From contig NZ_NIHE01000004.1 of NCBI RefSeq assembly GCF_002806995.1, forward strand, positions 124,001-188,000: a DNA stretch of 64,000 nt, written 5' to 3'. The notes under the pieces are model-generated. The model did not search any database. It worked only from the letters and a program-made list of their open reading frames with translations, and had not been told where the DNA came from. The stretch comes from Confluentibacter lentus (GTDB lineage Bacteria; Bacteroidota; Bacteroidia; Flavobacteriales; Flavobacteriaceae). A program made the translations under genes and the position numbers. Numbering within the stretch: the first letter of the stretch is position 1; each line of letters starts with the position of its first letter. Below are positions 56,692-64,000 of the stretch, one piece after another.

Positions 56692-57606
56692 ATGATTTCA
56701 ATATGTATTCCCATATATAATTTTGATGTTTCCAATTTGGTAGAGAAATTGAACAATTTATCCAAATCCTTGGAAGTCCCTTCAGAAATAATTTTAATTG
56801 ATGATTGTTCTGATGTATTTTTCAAAGAAAAGAATGAAAATGTCTGCAAAAAACACAATTATATAAAACTTGAAAAGAATATTGGAAGGGCTGCTATTAG
56901 AAATCGATTTTTAAAGTATGCAAATTATGATAATTTACTTTTTTTGGATTGTGATTCAATTGTTTATGATGATGATTTTTTAGTGAAATATATTGAAGTA
57001 ATAAAGAAAGAGCCAAACAAAGTGTTGTGTGGTGGTAGGGTTTATGAAAATCAGTCTCCTAAACGAAACAAACGACTAAGGTGGAAATATGGTAAAATAA
57101 GGGAAAGTAAGCCGTTCTATAAAAGAAATTTAAACCCTAATAAATCGTTTATGACCCATAACTTTGTTGTTAACAGAAAAATATTTGAAACCATAAATTT
57201 TGATGAAAGACTAACCGATTATGGACATGAAGATACACTGTTCGGGTTCCAGTTAAAAAAAAGAAATATACAAGTAAGGCATATTGAAAACCCTATATTA
57301 AATGGAGATTTAGAAGATAACGGTGTATATATTTCGAGTACAGAAACAGCTATTGGAAATCTTGTTGAAATACTTGGGTTTTTAAATTGTGATAAAGATT
57401 TTATAAAAGATGTATCCCTTTTAAATGTATATTTTAAGGTTGTGAAATTCAAAGCTTTGATAGGAGTGGGTTTTAAAATTTTTAAACCTTTATTAAAAAA
57501 AATGTTGTCGCTAGGGTTTGTCAACTTATATTTGTTCGATTTTTACAAATTGGGAATTTTGATATTTAAAATAAAGGATAGGGACATTAAATGCAGTTAT
57601 AATTGA
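56692..57606 (+). CDS. Family 2 glycosyltransferase
   Basis: This 304-residue GT-A enzyme has MISICIPIYNFDVSNL, IILIDDCSD near 33-41, NIGRAAIRN, and LLFLDCDSIVYDDDF with the metal-binding DCD at 86-88. DYGHEDTLFGFQLKKR gives the catalytic acidic pair. The C-terminus is hydrophobic. The gene is AT-rich relative to recR. It overlaps the next gene by four bases through a TTGA junction, making an operon with a phosphoribosyltransferase and a HAD phosphatase. Confidence 0.85.
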   Translation: MISICIPIYNFDVSNLVEKLNNLSKSLEVPSEIILIDDCSDVFFKEKNENVCKKHNYIKLEKNIGRAAIRNRFLKYANYDNLLFLDCDSIVYDDDFLVKYIEVIKKEPNKVLCGGRVYENQSPKRNKRLRWKYGKIRESKPFYKRNLNPNKSFMTHNFVVNRKIFETINFDERLTDYGHEDTLFGFQLKKRNIQVRHIENPILNGDLEDNGVYISSTETAIGNLVEILGFLNCDKDFIKDVSLLNVYFKVVKFKALIGVGFKIFKPLLKKMLSLGFVNLYLFDFYKLGILIFKIKDRDIKCSYN

Positions 57607-58172
57607 GGGTAATAACATTAAATATCAAAGATTTTAAGCAAACGTGTTTAGAATTGGTTGCTAAAATAGATTTTTACCCAGATATTATTATAGGGGTTCA
57701 AAACGGTGGTGCTTTTGTTTTAAACGAGTTTAAGGATGTGAAAAAATTTGATTGTGCTCATTTTGAAATGGTAAAAATTCAAAGAAAAGACAATTTTAAA
57801 AATAATTTTTTTGCTAAAATTCTTTTGAAATACATGCCGTTAAAAATAGCAGATTATCTTAGAGTTTATGAGCACAATCAAATAAAGGACAGCTTAAAAA
57901 ATCTAACTAAAGAGCAATTATTAAATCGGGAAATAAGTTGTAGTATATCTGTAAGTAAACCTCCAAAAAAAATACTTTTGGTAGACGATGCCATCGATAC
58001 AGGAACTACCATGTTTATAGTTAAAAACAATATGGTTAGAATTTTTGATGATTGTGAAATAAAAACAGCCGTTATTTCATGGACTATTGAAGAATCAATA
58101 ATAAAACCAGATTTTTATATATTTAAAGATGTTTTAGTACGATTTCCGTGGTCTAAAGATTTCAAAGAATAG
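57603..58172 (+). CDS. Type I phosphoribosyltransferase-fold protein
   Basis: This 189-residue protein has a GVQNGGAFVL loop at 31-40 (the pyrophosphate loop position) and KKILLVDDAIDTGTTM at 122-137, the PRPP-binding motif of the type I phosphoribosyltransferases. A basic, aromatic helical insertion (FAKILLKYMPLKIADYLRVYE, 70-90) may be the hood that holds the acceptor. The start is a TTG inside the stop of the preceding glycosyltransferase. No nucleobase family matches clearly, and the neighbours suggest a glycan acceptor. Confidence 0.75.
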   Translation: MRVITLNIKDFKQTCLELVAKIDFYPDIIIGVQNGGAFVLNEFKDVKKFDCAHFEMVKIQRKDNFKNNFFAKILLKYMPLKIADYLRVYEHNQIKDSLKNLTKEQLLNREISCSISVSKPPKKILLVDDAIDTGTTMFIVKNNMVRIFDDCEIKTAVISWTIEESIIKPDFYIFKDVLVRFPWSKDFKE

Positions 58173-58176
58173 TATT

Positions 58177-58791
58177 TTGAAAAAAAAAGTTTTAGTAGTC
58201 GATTTAGATGGCACACTCTATAATGTAAATACATTCCATTATTTTCTGAAATTTCTTGTCTTTTACAGTTTTAGAAAATTTAAATTCTACCTGTTTTCAG
58301 CCCTTTTCTGGATTATGTTGTTAAGATTGTTTCGTTTTGTAACACATGCTAAGATGAAATATTATGTTTTAAAAACAATAGAACCATATAAATTAGATTA
58401 TAGCAGGTTTGTGGAAAGTATAAAAAAACACAAAAGACATATAGAAGAAATATACAACCCAGAGTTTGGCATAAAAATTTTAGCAACAGCGGCCCCATCT
58501 TGCTATGCCAATATTATTGCCAATAGTGAGAAGTTTGATGTCTGTTTGGGAACGGAATTCCCTGCTAAATTATTCAGTACAGATTACGAGAATAAGAGTG
58601 AAGTAAAGAAAAAAAATGTGCTTCAGTACCTTCAAAGCGTTGGTGATTACAAAATAGATACTTTGGTTACAGATCATTTGGACGATTTGCCTCTTATGAA
58701 TATAGCACAAAATAATATTGTTTATAACCCAAACCAATTTACTGTGGAGGAATTAAGCAAAAGTGCTGTAACTTTTAAATCAAGGGTGTAA
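58177..58791 (+). CDS. HAD-superfamily phosphatase
   Basis: This 204-residue protein has VVDLDGTLYNVNTF with nucleophile Asp 9 and acid Asp 11, ILATAAPS as motif II (Thr 104), Lys 131 or 140 as motif III, and LVTDHLDDLPLMN with acidic residues at 166, 169 and 170. The cap region (34-54) is strongly hydrophobic and suggests contact with membrane or lipid-linked substrate. The TTG start lies four bases after the upstream stop. It probably removes a phosphate made by the preceding enzyme. Confidence 0.8.
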   Translation: MKKKVLVVDLDGTLYNVNTFHYFLKFLVFYSFRKFKFYLFSALFWIMLLRLFRFVTHAKMKYYVLKTIEPYKLDYSRFVESIKKHKRHIEEIYNPEFGIKILATAAPSCYANIIANSEKFDVCLGTEFPAKLFSTDYENKSEVKKKNVLQYLQSVGDYKIDTLVTDHLDDLPLMNIAQNNIVYNPNQFTVEELSKSAVTFKSRV

Positions 58792-58877
58792 ATAAATGCT
58801 GAAATGATTTAAGATCAATTTGTTGCTTATAAACAATATTAGTTTTAGATTGCCTGAAGAAATTACTCATTTTTCAC

Positions 58878-58885
58878 TAATTTTG
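58878..58885 (+). promoter_or_regulatory. -7 promoter box of the E2 gene
   Basis: TAATTTTG fits TAnnTTTG and lies about 35 bases before the ATG. A TTG 25 bases upstream is rather far. Confidence 0.4.
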
Positions 58886-58920
58886 CGTCACAAATAAAAA
58901 TACCAGCTTACCTTATAAAT

Positions 58921-60315
58921 ATGGCAAAATTTGAACTTAAATTACCAAAAATGGGAGAAAGTGTTGCAGAAGCAACCATCACATCATGGTTAAAAGAAGT
59001 TGGCGACACCATTGAACTAGATGAAGCAGTATTAGAAATAGCTACCGATAAAGTAGATAGTGAAGTGCCTAGTGAAGTAGAGGGTGTTTTAATTGAAAAA
59101 CGCTTTCATGTAGATGATGTAGTTCAAGTTGGCGATGTTATTGCCATTATCGAAACTGAAGGGGTTGTTGAACAAGAACCTCCTTTGTCTTTTGAAGAAC
59201 CAGAAGTTATAGAAGCTGTCGAGCATGTTGCTCAAACCATACAAGTTGCTAAAGAAATAGTAACTCCCATAGTTTCAACCGACGGACGATTTTATTCTCC
59301 TTTAGTAAAAAACATTGCAAAACAAGAAGGTATATCCCAACAGGAATTAGACACGATTTCGGGAACAGGTAAAGAAGGCCGTGTTACCAAAGATGATATT
59401 CTAGCGTATATAGAAAATAAATCTAATGGTTTGAATACCTTCCAGAACAAGGTTGAAGCTCCAATCCATCAAGATAAAGAAGTTGCCCTCGCAGAAACGT
59501 TTTCTGTTCAATCGGAAACTAAACCTACTGTAAATGAAACTCCAGTAGCTAAAGATATTATTTCAGAAATGCCTAAAATTTCTCAATCACCAATAATGCC
59601 AAGTGGTGAGGATGAAATTATAGAGATGACGAGAATGGGGAAACTCATTTCGCACCACATGATGGAATCCATTCAAACGTCGGCCCATGTTCAAAGTTTT
59701 ATTGAGGCGGATGTGACAAAAATTTGGAACTGGAGACAAAAAGTTAAAGATGATTTCATGAAACGCACGGGTGAAAATTTAACGTTCACGCCCATTTTTA
59801 TGGAAGCCATAGCCAAAGCACTTCGAGATTACCCTATGATGAACATTTCTGTGCAAGGTGATAAAATAATCAAAAAGAAAAACATCAATTTGGGTATGGC
59901 GGCATCGCTACCAGATGGAAATTTAATAGTGCCCGTTATTAAAAATGCCGATCAGCTTAATTTATTTGGTATGACAAAACAGGTAAATGATCTAGCCAAT
60001 CGTGCAAAAACAGGTAAATTAAAACCAGATGATACGCAAGGCGGTACGTATACCGTAACCAATGTGGGTTCGTTTGGAAGTATTATGGGAACGCCCATCA
60101 TCAATCAACCACAAGTCGGTATTTTGGCTCTAGGAGCTATACGAAAAATGCCAGCTGTTATTGAAACTGCCGAAGGCGATTTTATTGGTATTCGCTACAA
60201 AATGATTTTATCCCATTCTTATGACCATCGTGTGGTCAATGGTGCTCTTGGAGGTATGTTTGTAAAAGCCGTAAAAGATTATTTAGAGGCTTGGGATAGC
60301 AATAGGGAAATTTAA
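58921..60315 (+). CDS. Dihydrolipoamide acyltransferase, E2 of a 2-oxoacid dehydrogenase
   Basis: This 464-residue protein has one lipoyl domain with EIATDKVDSEVPS (lipoylated Lys 44), a peripheral-subunit-binding domain (SPLVKNIAKQEG, about 120-160), and a catalytic core ending SHSYDHRVVNGALGG. The last motif has Asn where the classical HxxxDG has Asp. I believe this occurs in flavobacterial relatives, but did not check. It probably serves the branched-chain 2-oxoacid dehydrogenase. The core of the complex assembles around this protein. Confidence 0.88.
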   Translation: MAKFELKLPKMGESVAEATITSWLKEVGDTIELDEAVLEIATDKVDSEVPSEVEGVLIEKRFHVDDVVQVGDVIAIIETEGVVEQEPPLSFEEPEVIEAVEHVAQTIQVAKEIVTPIVSTDGRFYSPLVKNIAKQEGISQQELDTISGTGKEGRVTKDDILAYIENKSNGLNTFQNKVEAPIHQDKEVALAETFSVQSETKPTVNETPVAKDIISEMPKISQSPIMPSGEDEIIEMTRMGKLISHHMMESIQTSAHVQSFIEADVTKIWNWRQKVKDDFMKRTGENLTFTPIFMEAIAKALRDYPMMNISVQGDKIIKKKNINLGMAASLPDGNLIVPVIKNADQLNLFGMTKQVNDLANRAKTGKLKPDDTQGGTYTVTNVGSFGSIMGTPIINQPQVGILALGAIRKMPAVIETAEGDFIGIRYKMILSHSYDHRVVNGALGGMFVKAVKDYLEAWDSNREI

Positions 60316-60340
60316 TAACATTAAATTATATGCAAAATCT

Positions 60341-60366
60341 AACCCTTAAAACGGTTGGGTTTTTTG
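60341..60366 (+). terminator. Weak hairpin plus T-run after the E2 gene
   Basis: AACCC and GGGTT arms (about 60341 and 60357) surround an AT-rich loop and are followed by Ts. Confidence 0.4.
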
Positions 60367-60417
60367 TTTTCTACACTTTCCAATTTAGTATCTTTACACT
60401 TTTGTAAAATATAGCTC

Positions 60418-61194
60418 ATGCAACTCAATTTAACAAAACCCATCTGTTTTTTCGATTTAGAAACCACAGGTGTCAATATAACAACCGATAGAATTGTTGA
60501 AATTTCCGTTCTAAAAGTATTCCCAAATGGGAAGGAGGAACGTAAAACCTGGTTGGTGAATCCACTAGTGCCCATTCCTAAGGAAGTCACCGCCATTCAT
60601 GGTATTACGGATGCTGATGTAGCCGATAAGCCTTCTTTTAAAGAAGTAGCCAAAGACATTTATAATTTGATTAAGGATTCAGATTTGGCGGGCTTTAACT
60701 CCGACCGATTTGATATTCCGTTACTGGCGGAAGAAATGCTGCGTGCTGAAGTGGATTTTGATATGAAAAACAGATTATCTATAGATGTACAGACCATTTT
60801 CCATAAAATGGAACAACGTACTTTAAGTGCCGCCTATCAATTTTATTGCCATAAAGAATTGGAAGGAGCTCATGGTGCGGAAGCTGATACCAATGCGACT
60901 TACGAAGTTTTAAAAGCCCAAATCGAAAAATATAAAGAGATAGAAAATGACACCAAGTTTTTGGCAGAGTTCAGCACACGGAAACAATTTGCGGATTTTG
61001 CAGGCTTTATTAGTTATAATAAAAAAGGGGAAGAATGCTTTGCATTTGGTAAGCATAAAGGCAAATTAGTGACGGAGGTTTTGGACGCTGAACCTGGTTA
61101 TTTTGGGTGGTTATTAAACGCCGATTTTCCACTATACACCAAAAAAGTATTGACAGCCATCAAACTAAGGAATTTTAATAACAAGCTTGGGTAG
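60418..61194 (+). CDS. 3'-5' exonuclease, DnaQ (DEDDh) family
   Basis: This 258-residue protein has ICFFDLETTGVN (Asp 13, Glu 15), a middle GFNSDRFDIPLL and a final HGAEADTNATYEV with the catalytic His/Asp. It is a single-domain exonuclease with a C-terminal segment (FAFGKHKGKLVTEVL) resembling a small exodeoxyribonuclease X-like domain. The role may be proofreading or DNA repair. A TATCTTTA -7 box is about 25 bases upstream. Confidence 0.88.
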   Translation: MQLNLTKPICFFDLETTGVNITTDRIVEISVLKVFPNGKEERKTWLVNPLVPIPKEVTAIHGITDADVADKPSFKEVAKDIYNLIKDSDLAGFNSDRFDIPLLAEEMLRAEVDFDMKNRLSIDVQTIFHKMEQRTLSAAYQFYCHKELEGAHGAEADTNATYEVLKAQIEKYKEIENDTKFLAEFSTRKQFADFAGFISYNKKGEECFAFGKHKGKLVTEVLDAEPGYFGWLLNADFPLYTKKVLTAIKLRNFNNKLG

Positions 61195-61202
61195 TTTTGT
61201 CA

Positions 61203-61220
61203 TTCCTGCGTAGGCAGGAA
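61203..61220. repeat. Dispersed palindrome, copy 4
   Basis: TTCCTGC and GCAGGAA arms enclose a GTAG loop. The repeat lies in the gap before the FAH gene and is read in frame by a false extension of that gene. Confidence 0.78.
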
Positions 61221-61268
61221 CCCAAAAACATAATCCGTCTAACAAATCTAAAACCTAACAAATCAAGC

Positions 61269-61880
61269 ATGAAAATTATCTGCATTGGTAGAAATTACGC
61301 AGAACATATAAAAGAGTTGGAAAACGAAAAACCAACAGATCCTGTTATTTTTTTAAAACCAGATACAGCCATTTTGGTAAAAAAACAACCTTTTTTTATA
61401 CCAGATTTTTCAAACGATGTCCATTATGAAGTTGAGGTTTTGGTCAAGATTGATAGAATAGGAAAGCACATTGATAAAAAATTTGCCCATAAATATTATA
61501 ATGAGATTGGTTTGGGAATCGATTTTACCGCTCGCGATGTACAAGCAAAATTAAAAGAAAAAAGCTTGCCTTGGGAAAAAGCAAAGTCATTTGATGGTGC
61601 TGCCGTTATAGGTGATTGGATTCCCATTAAAGATATTAAGGACGTAAATGCTATTGAATTTTCTTTAAAAAAAAACGAAAATATTGTTCAAATCGGAAAT
61701 ACAAGCCTCATGTTGTGGAAAATTGATGAATTGATAGAATATATTTCAAAATATTTCACATTAAAGATAGGAGATATTATATTTACGGGAACTCCTGCCG
61801 GCGTAGGCAAAGTTGAGGCAAATGATAAGCTTATAGGATTTTTAGAAGATAAACAAATGTTTTCAATAACAGTTAAATAA
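61269..61880 (+). CDS. Fumarylacetoacetate hydrolase family protein
   Basis: The ATG at 61269 gives a 203-residue protein starting MKIICIGRNYAEH. An in-frame TTG at 61197 would add 24 residues coded by the palindromic repeat and is not credible. Motifs are DVHYEVEVLVKIDRIGK (metal-binding Glu), GIDFTARDVQAKLKEK and FTGTPAGVG. The family cleaves C-C bonds or decarboxylates oxaloacetate/acylpyruvates. An Hpt gene follows with no gap. Confidence 0.87.
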   Translation: MKIICIGRNYAEHIKELENEKPTDPVIFLKPDTAILVKKQPFFIPDFSNDVHYEVEVLVKIDRIGKHIDKKFAHKYYNEIGLGIDFTARDVQAKLKEKSLPWEKAKSFDGAAVIGDWIPIKDIKDVNAIEFSLKKNENIVQIGNTSLMLWKIDELIEYISKYFTLKIGDIIFTGTPAGVGKVEANDKLIGFLEDKQMFSITVK

Positions 61881-62222
61881 ATGGAACAACATTACAAATT
61901 ATTCAGGGTACGTGAGTTAGCCGACAACGATGAGGAATTTATCGCTACGTTAGCTGCCGCATTTTTAGAGGAAGTTCCCGAAGATGCCGAACGTTTAAAG
62001 AAAGCTGTGGCTGAAAAAGATTATCGTGAGGCATATCAAGCGGCCCATAAAATGAAACCTACCGTAGATTTATTTGAGCTCGGCGTGCTAGCCACCTTAA
62101 TTGAGGTTCAGGATTGGGGCAAATTCGAAAAAAGGGACTTGGATATTAAGCCTCAACTGGATATTGTCATCGACGCTGTAGAAAAAGCCATTGACGAATT
62201 AAGATCTGATTTCAATTTATAA
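61881..62222 (+). CDS. Hpt (histidine phosphotransfer) domain protein
   Basis: This 113-residue four-helix protein has YQAAHKMKPTVDLFEL with the phosphorylatable His at about 56, followed by a Leu/Val-rich helix. It shuttles phosphate between a hybrid kinase and a response regulator. Neither partner is in the window. The ATG starts directly after the FAH gene stop, and cinA starts after three bases. Confidence 0.83.
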   Translation: MEQHYKLFRVRELADNDEEFIATLAAAFLEEVPEDAERLKKAVAEKDYREAYQAAHKMKPTVDLFELGVLATLIEVQDWGKFEKRDLDIKPQLDIVIDAVEKAIDELRSDFNL

Positions 62223-62225
62223 TAC

Positions 62226-63476
62226 ATGTTAGCCGAAATAATCACCATAGGCGATGAGCTTCTTATAGGTCAAGTTATTGACACGAATTCTGCTTTTATA
62301 GCTAAAGAACTCAACAAAATTGGTGTGTCGGTGTATCAAATTACGTCTGTTCAAGACGACAAATCTCATATTTTAACAGCTTTTAAAGATGCTGAAAGTC
62401 GGGTGAATATCATCATCATTACGGGTGGCTTAGGGCCAACAAAAGATGATATTACTAAAAAAACCATCGCTGAATATTTTAATGACACATTAATAAGGGA
62501 TGCTTCAGTATTAAAAAATATTGAAGAACTTTGGAAGCATTATGCAGGTGGATTGCTTTTACAGGTGAATAAAGACCAAGCATTGGTGCCTTCTAAATGT
62601 AAAGTACTCATGAATAAATTAGGTACAGCTCCTGGTATGTGGATGGAAAAAAACAATAAAGTTTTTATTTCGCTTCCAGGTGTTCCTTATGAAATGAATG
62701 CATTAATTCAAGACGCAGTTATCCCTAAATTAAAGGAAAAGTATAATTGTCCATATATCTTACATAAAACTTTATTGGTGTATGGGTTGGGTGAAAGTGC
62801 ACTTGCTGAAAGAATTGAATCGTGGGAAGATGCTTTGCCAAAGCATATAAAATTAGCCTATTTGCCAAGTTTGGGAAAAATGAGATTACGCTTATCTGCA
62901 AAAGGATTTGATGCGCAATATATAAACAGTAGTGTGCAGGCTGAAATAGATAAAGTAATACCATTAATAAAAAATGAATTTGCTGGGTATGAAGAGGAAG
63001 ATGGCTCGGTAGAAGTTGTTATTGCCAAACAATTAACCAATTTAGGGAAAACCTTAGCGATAGCCGAAAGCTGCACGGGTGGTATGGTTGCCGAACAATT
63101 TACGGTACAACCTGGCGCATCGGCATATTTTAAAGGAGGTATTATTACCTATTCTACCGAATCTAAGATAGATGTCCTAGGGGTGGCAGAATCAGAAATA
63201 GACGCTCATTCGGTAGTAAGTTCACAAATAGCCGAATCTATGGCAAAAAACGTGTTGCAATTGTTTCAGTCAGATTATGCCATTGCAACCACAGGTAATG
63301 CTGGGCCTACAAAAGGTGATTCTGATGCAGAAGTAGGAACTGTTTTTATCGCCATAGCTACAAAAAATGCCGTGTATTCTGAAAAATTTATGCTGGGTAA
63401 TTATCGTATAAAAGTGATTAGTAAAGCAGTAAATAAAGCTTTGGAAATGCTATTAAAAGAAATTTTTAAAAATTGA
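62226..63476 (+). CDS. cinA: Competence/damage-inducible protein CinA (NMN deamidase type)
   Basis: This 416-residue protein has an N-terminal MoCF-like domain (IITIGDELLIGQVIDTNS, ITGGLGPTKDDITK) and a C-terminal CinA amidase domain with IAESCTGGMVAEQF and ATTGNAGPTKGD. This domain set is typical. It has roles in pyridine nucleotide recycling and DNA damage. It is the last gene before the ribosomal-protein promoter. Confidence 0.92.
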   Translation: MLAEIITIGDELLIGQVIDTNSAFIAKELNKIGVSVYQITSVQDDKSHILTAFKDAESRVNIIIITGGLGPTKDDITKKTIAEYFNDTLIRDASVLKNIEELWKHYAGGLLLQVNKDQALVPSKCKVLMNKLGTAPGMWMEKNNKVFISLPGVPYEMNALIQDAVIPKLKEKYNCPYILHKTLLVYGLGESALAERIESWEDALPKHIKLAYLPSLGKMRLRLSAKGFDAQYINSSVQAEIDKVIPLIKNEFAGYEEEDGSVEVVIAKQLTNLGKTLAIAESCTGGMVAEQFTVQPGASAYFKGGIITYSTESKIDVLGVAESEIDAHSVVSSQIAESMAKNVLQLFQSDYAIATTGNAGPTKGDSDAEVGTVFIAIATKNAVYSEKFMLGNYRIKVISKAVNKALEMLLKEIFKN

Positions 63477-63487
63477 TAATAAATAGA

Positions 63488-63517
63488 TTGTCATAAATTA
63501 AAGATTTTGTATATTTG
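63488..63517 (+). promoter_or_regulatory. Promoter of rpmB-rpmG
   Basis: TTG at 63488-63490 is followed, 19 bases later, by TATATTTG at 63510-63517. This textbook Bacteroidota promoter is 39 bases before the rpmB ATG. Confidence 0.85.
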
Positions 63518-63556
63518 CACCTCGTTTTTAAACAACAATATTTAAAGTTATATATA

Positions 63557-63793
63557 ATGTCAAGAGTTTGTGAACTTACAGGTAAGAAGGCAATGGTTGG
63601 AAACAACGTGTCTCATGCGATGAATAAAACTAAACGCAAATTTAATGCGAACTTAGTTAAGAAACGTTTTTACATTCCAGAAGAGGATAACTGGATAACT
63701 TTAAAAGTATCTACGTCAGCTTTAAAAACTATTAATAAAATAGGTATTACGGCAGCAATTAAAGATGCAAAATCTAAAGGGTTTTTAAAATAA
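63557..63793 (+). CDS. rpmB: 50S ribosomal protein L28
   Basis: This 78-residue protein starts at the ATG at 63557 (MSRVCELTGKKAMVGNNVSHAMNKTKRKF), the usual L28 N-terminus. An upstream in-frame start would add a promoter-coded peptide. KRFYIPEEDNWITLKVS is typical. It is followed 27 bases later by rpmG. Confidence 0.95.
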   Translation: MSRVCELTGKKAMVGNNVSHAMNKTKRKFNANLVKKRFYIPEEDNWITLKVSTSALKTINKIGITAAIKDAKSKGFLK

Positions 63794-63820
63794 TAGCCGC
63801 ACATAATAAGTTAAGAAAAC

Positions 63821-64000
63821 ATGGCAAAAAAAGGTAGCAGAATACAAGTTATATTAGAATGTACTGAGCATAAAGAATCTGGACAACCAGGAACTTCAAG
63901 ATACATTACAACTAAAAACAAGAAGAATACGCCTGACAGAATGGAGATTAAAAAATTTAATCCTATTCTTAAACGTATGACAGTTCACAAAGAAATTAAA
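63821..64000 (+). CDS. rpmG: 50S ribosomal protein L33 (stop codon beyond the window)
   Basis: All 60 codons usual for Bacteroidota L33 are in the window: [17 protein letters not shown] at the start and [14 protein letters not shown] at the end. The stop codon lies beyond base 64000. It is co-transcribed with rpmB. Confidence 0.94.
   Translation, partial: MAKKGSRIQVILECTEHKESGQPGTSRYITTKNKKNTPDRMEIKKFNPILKRMTVHKEIK

Noticed and set aside
31048-61220. Palindromic repeats considered as CRISPR
   Set aside because: The copies are far apart and isolated, with no regular spacers and no cas genes.
1-64000. tRNA, rRNA or transposase genes
   Set aside because: I looked through the intergenic regions and saw no cloverleaf-like sequence, rRNA segment or transposase motif, although a covariance-model search would be decisive.

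Overview
This window is a stretch of chromosome from a member of the Bacteroidota, most probably a marine Flavobacteriaceae. The evidence is the low GC content, TAnnTTTG-type -7 promoter boxes with a TTG about 19 bases upstream, a PorV-like outer-membrane protein, a short PUA-less ProB, a long NusB, a PUR-domain DUF3276 protein, the HtpG, RecQ and RpmB/RpmG sequence types, and A-rich translation starts. I cannot name the genus. I saw no tRNA, rRNA, CRISPR array or transposase.

Positions 1-26,927 hold one surface-polysaccharide locus. Every gene is on the + strand, mostly overlapping or within a few bases of the next, and the locus continues upstream of the window. It encodes many glycosyltransferases (GT2 and GT-B/GT4 types), a glycosyltransferase fused to a hexapeptide acyltransferase (5' end missing), a pyruvyl-transferase-like enzyme, three FkbM-type methyltransferases and one other SAM methyltransferase. 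It also carries the sialic-acid set neuA, neuB and neuC, an O-antigen polymerase/ligase and, last, the initiating sugar-phosphate transferase. The likely product is a sialylated, acylated and methylated repeat-unit glycan. No flippase or export gene lies in the window. Base composition is patchy, with very AT-rich blocks interleaved with richer ones, as expected of a locus assembled by transfer.

Positions 26,989-43,195 are mostly core functions. They include a DUF4105 (Lnb-like) protein with a PorV-like barrel, pssA, a DUF808 membrane protein, the lptB / AhpD-like / tatC / kdsD run divergent from recQ, a cyclophilin-FKBP fusion, a YfiT-like protein, an acetyltransferase, a redoxin, a CsaA-like protein, DUF3276, an MsbA-like ABC exporter and nusB.

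Positions 43,282-50,694 contain a DUF1573 lipoprotein, yajC, a long leader, a degenerate GNAT protein, a small ORF, proC-proB without proA, an alpha/beta hydrolase, a secreted GH43 enzyme, a YkgJ-type cysteine-cluster protein, a small membrane protein and an extremely Lys/Glu-rich protein.

Positions 50,765-64,000 contain htpG, fabH, a CoA-binding protein, a sodium/solute symporter, recR, an accessory trio (GT2, phosphoribosyltransferase, HAD phosphatase), a 2-oxoacid dehydrogenase E2, a DnaQ-type exonuclease, a FAH-family hydrolase, an Hpt protein, cinA, rpmB and rpmG (complete except for its stop codon). Four copies of a small dispersed palindrome built on TTCCTGC...GCAGGAA sit between genes in the second half, and two of them have created false upstream start codons (htpG and the FAH gene).

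The most promising lead for an undescribed system is the GT2-phosphoribosyltransferase-HAD trio (56,692-58,791), which looks like a split PRPP-dependent ribofuranosylation module. Next are the unassigned GT-B-like protein directly after neuC (a candidate sialyltransferase) and the fused glycosyltransferase-acyltransferase at the window start.
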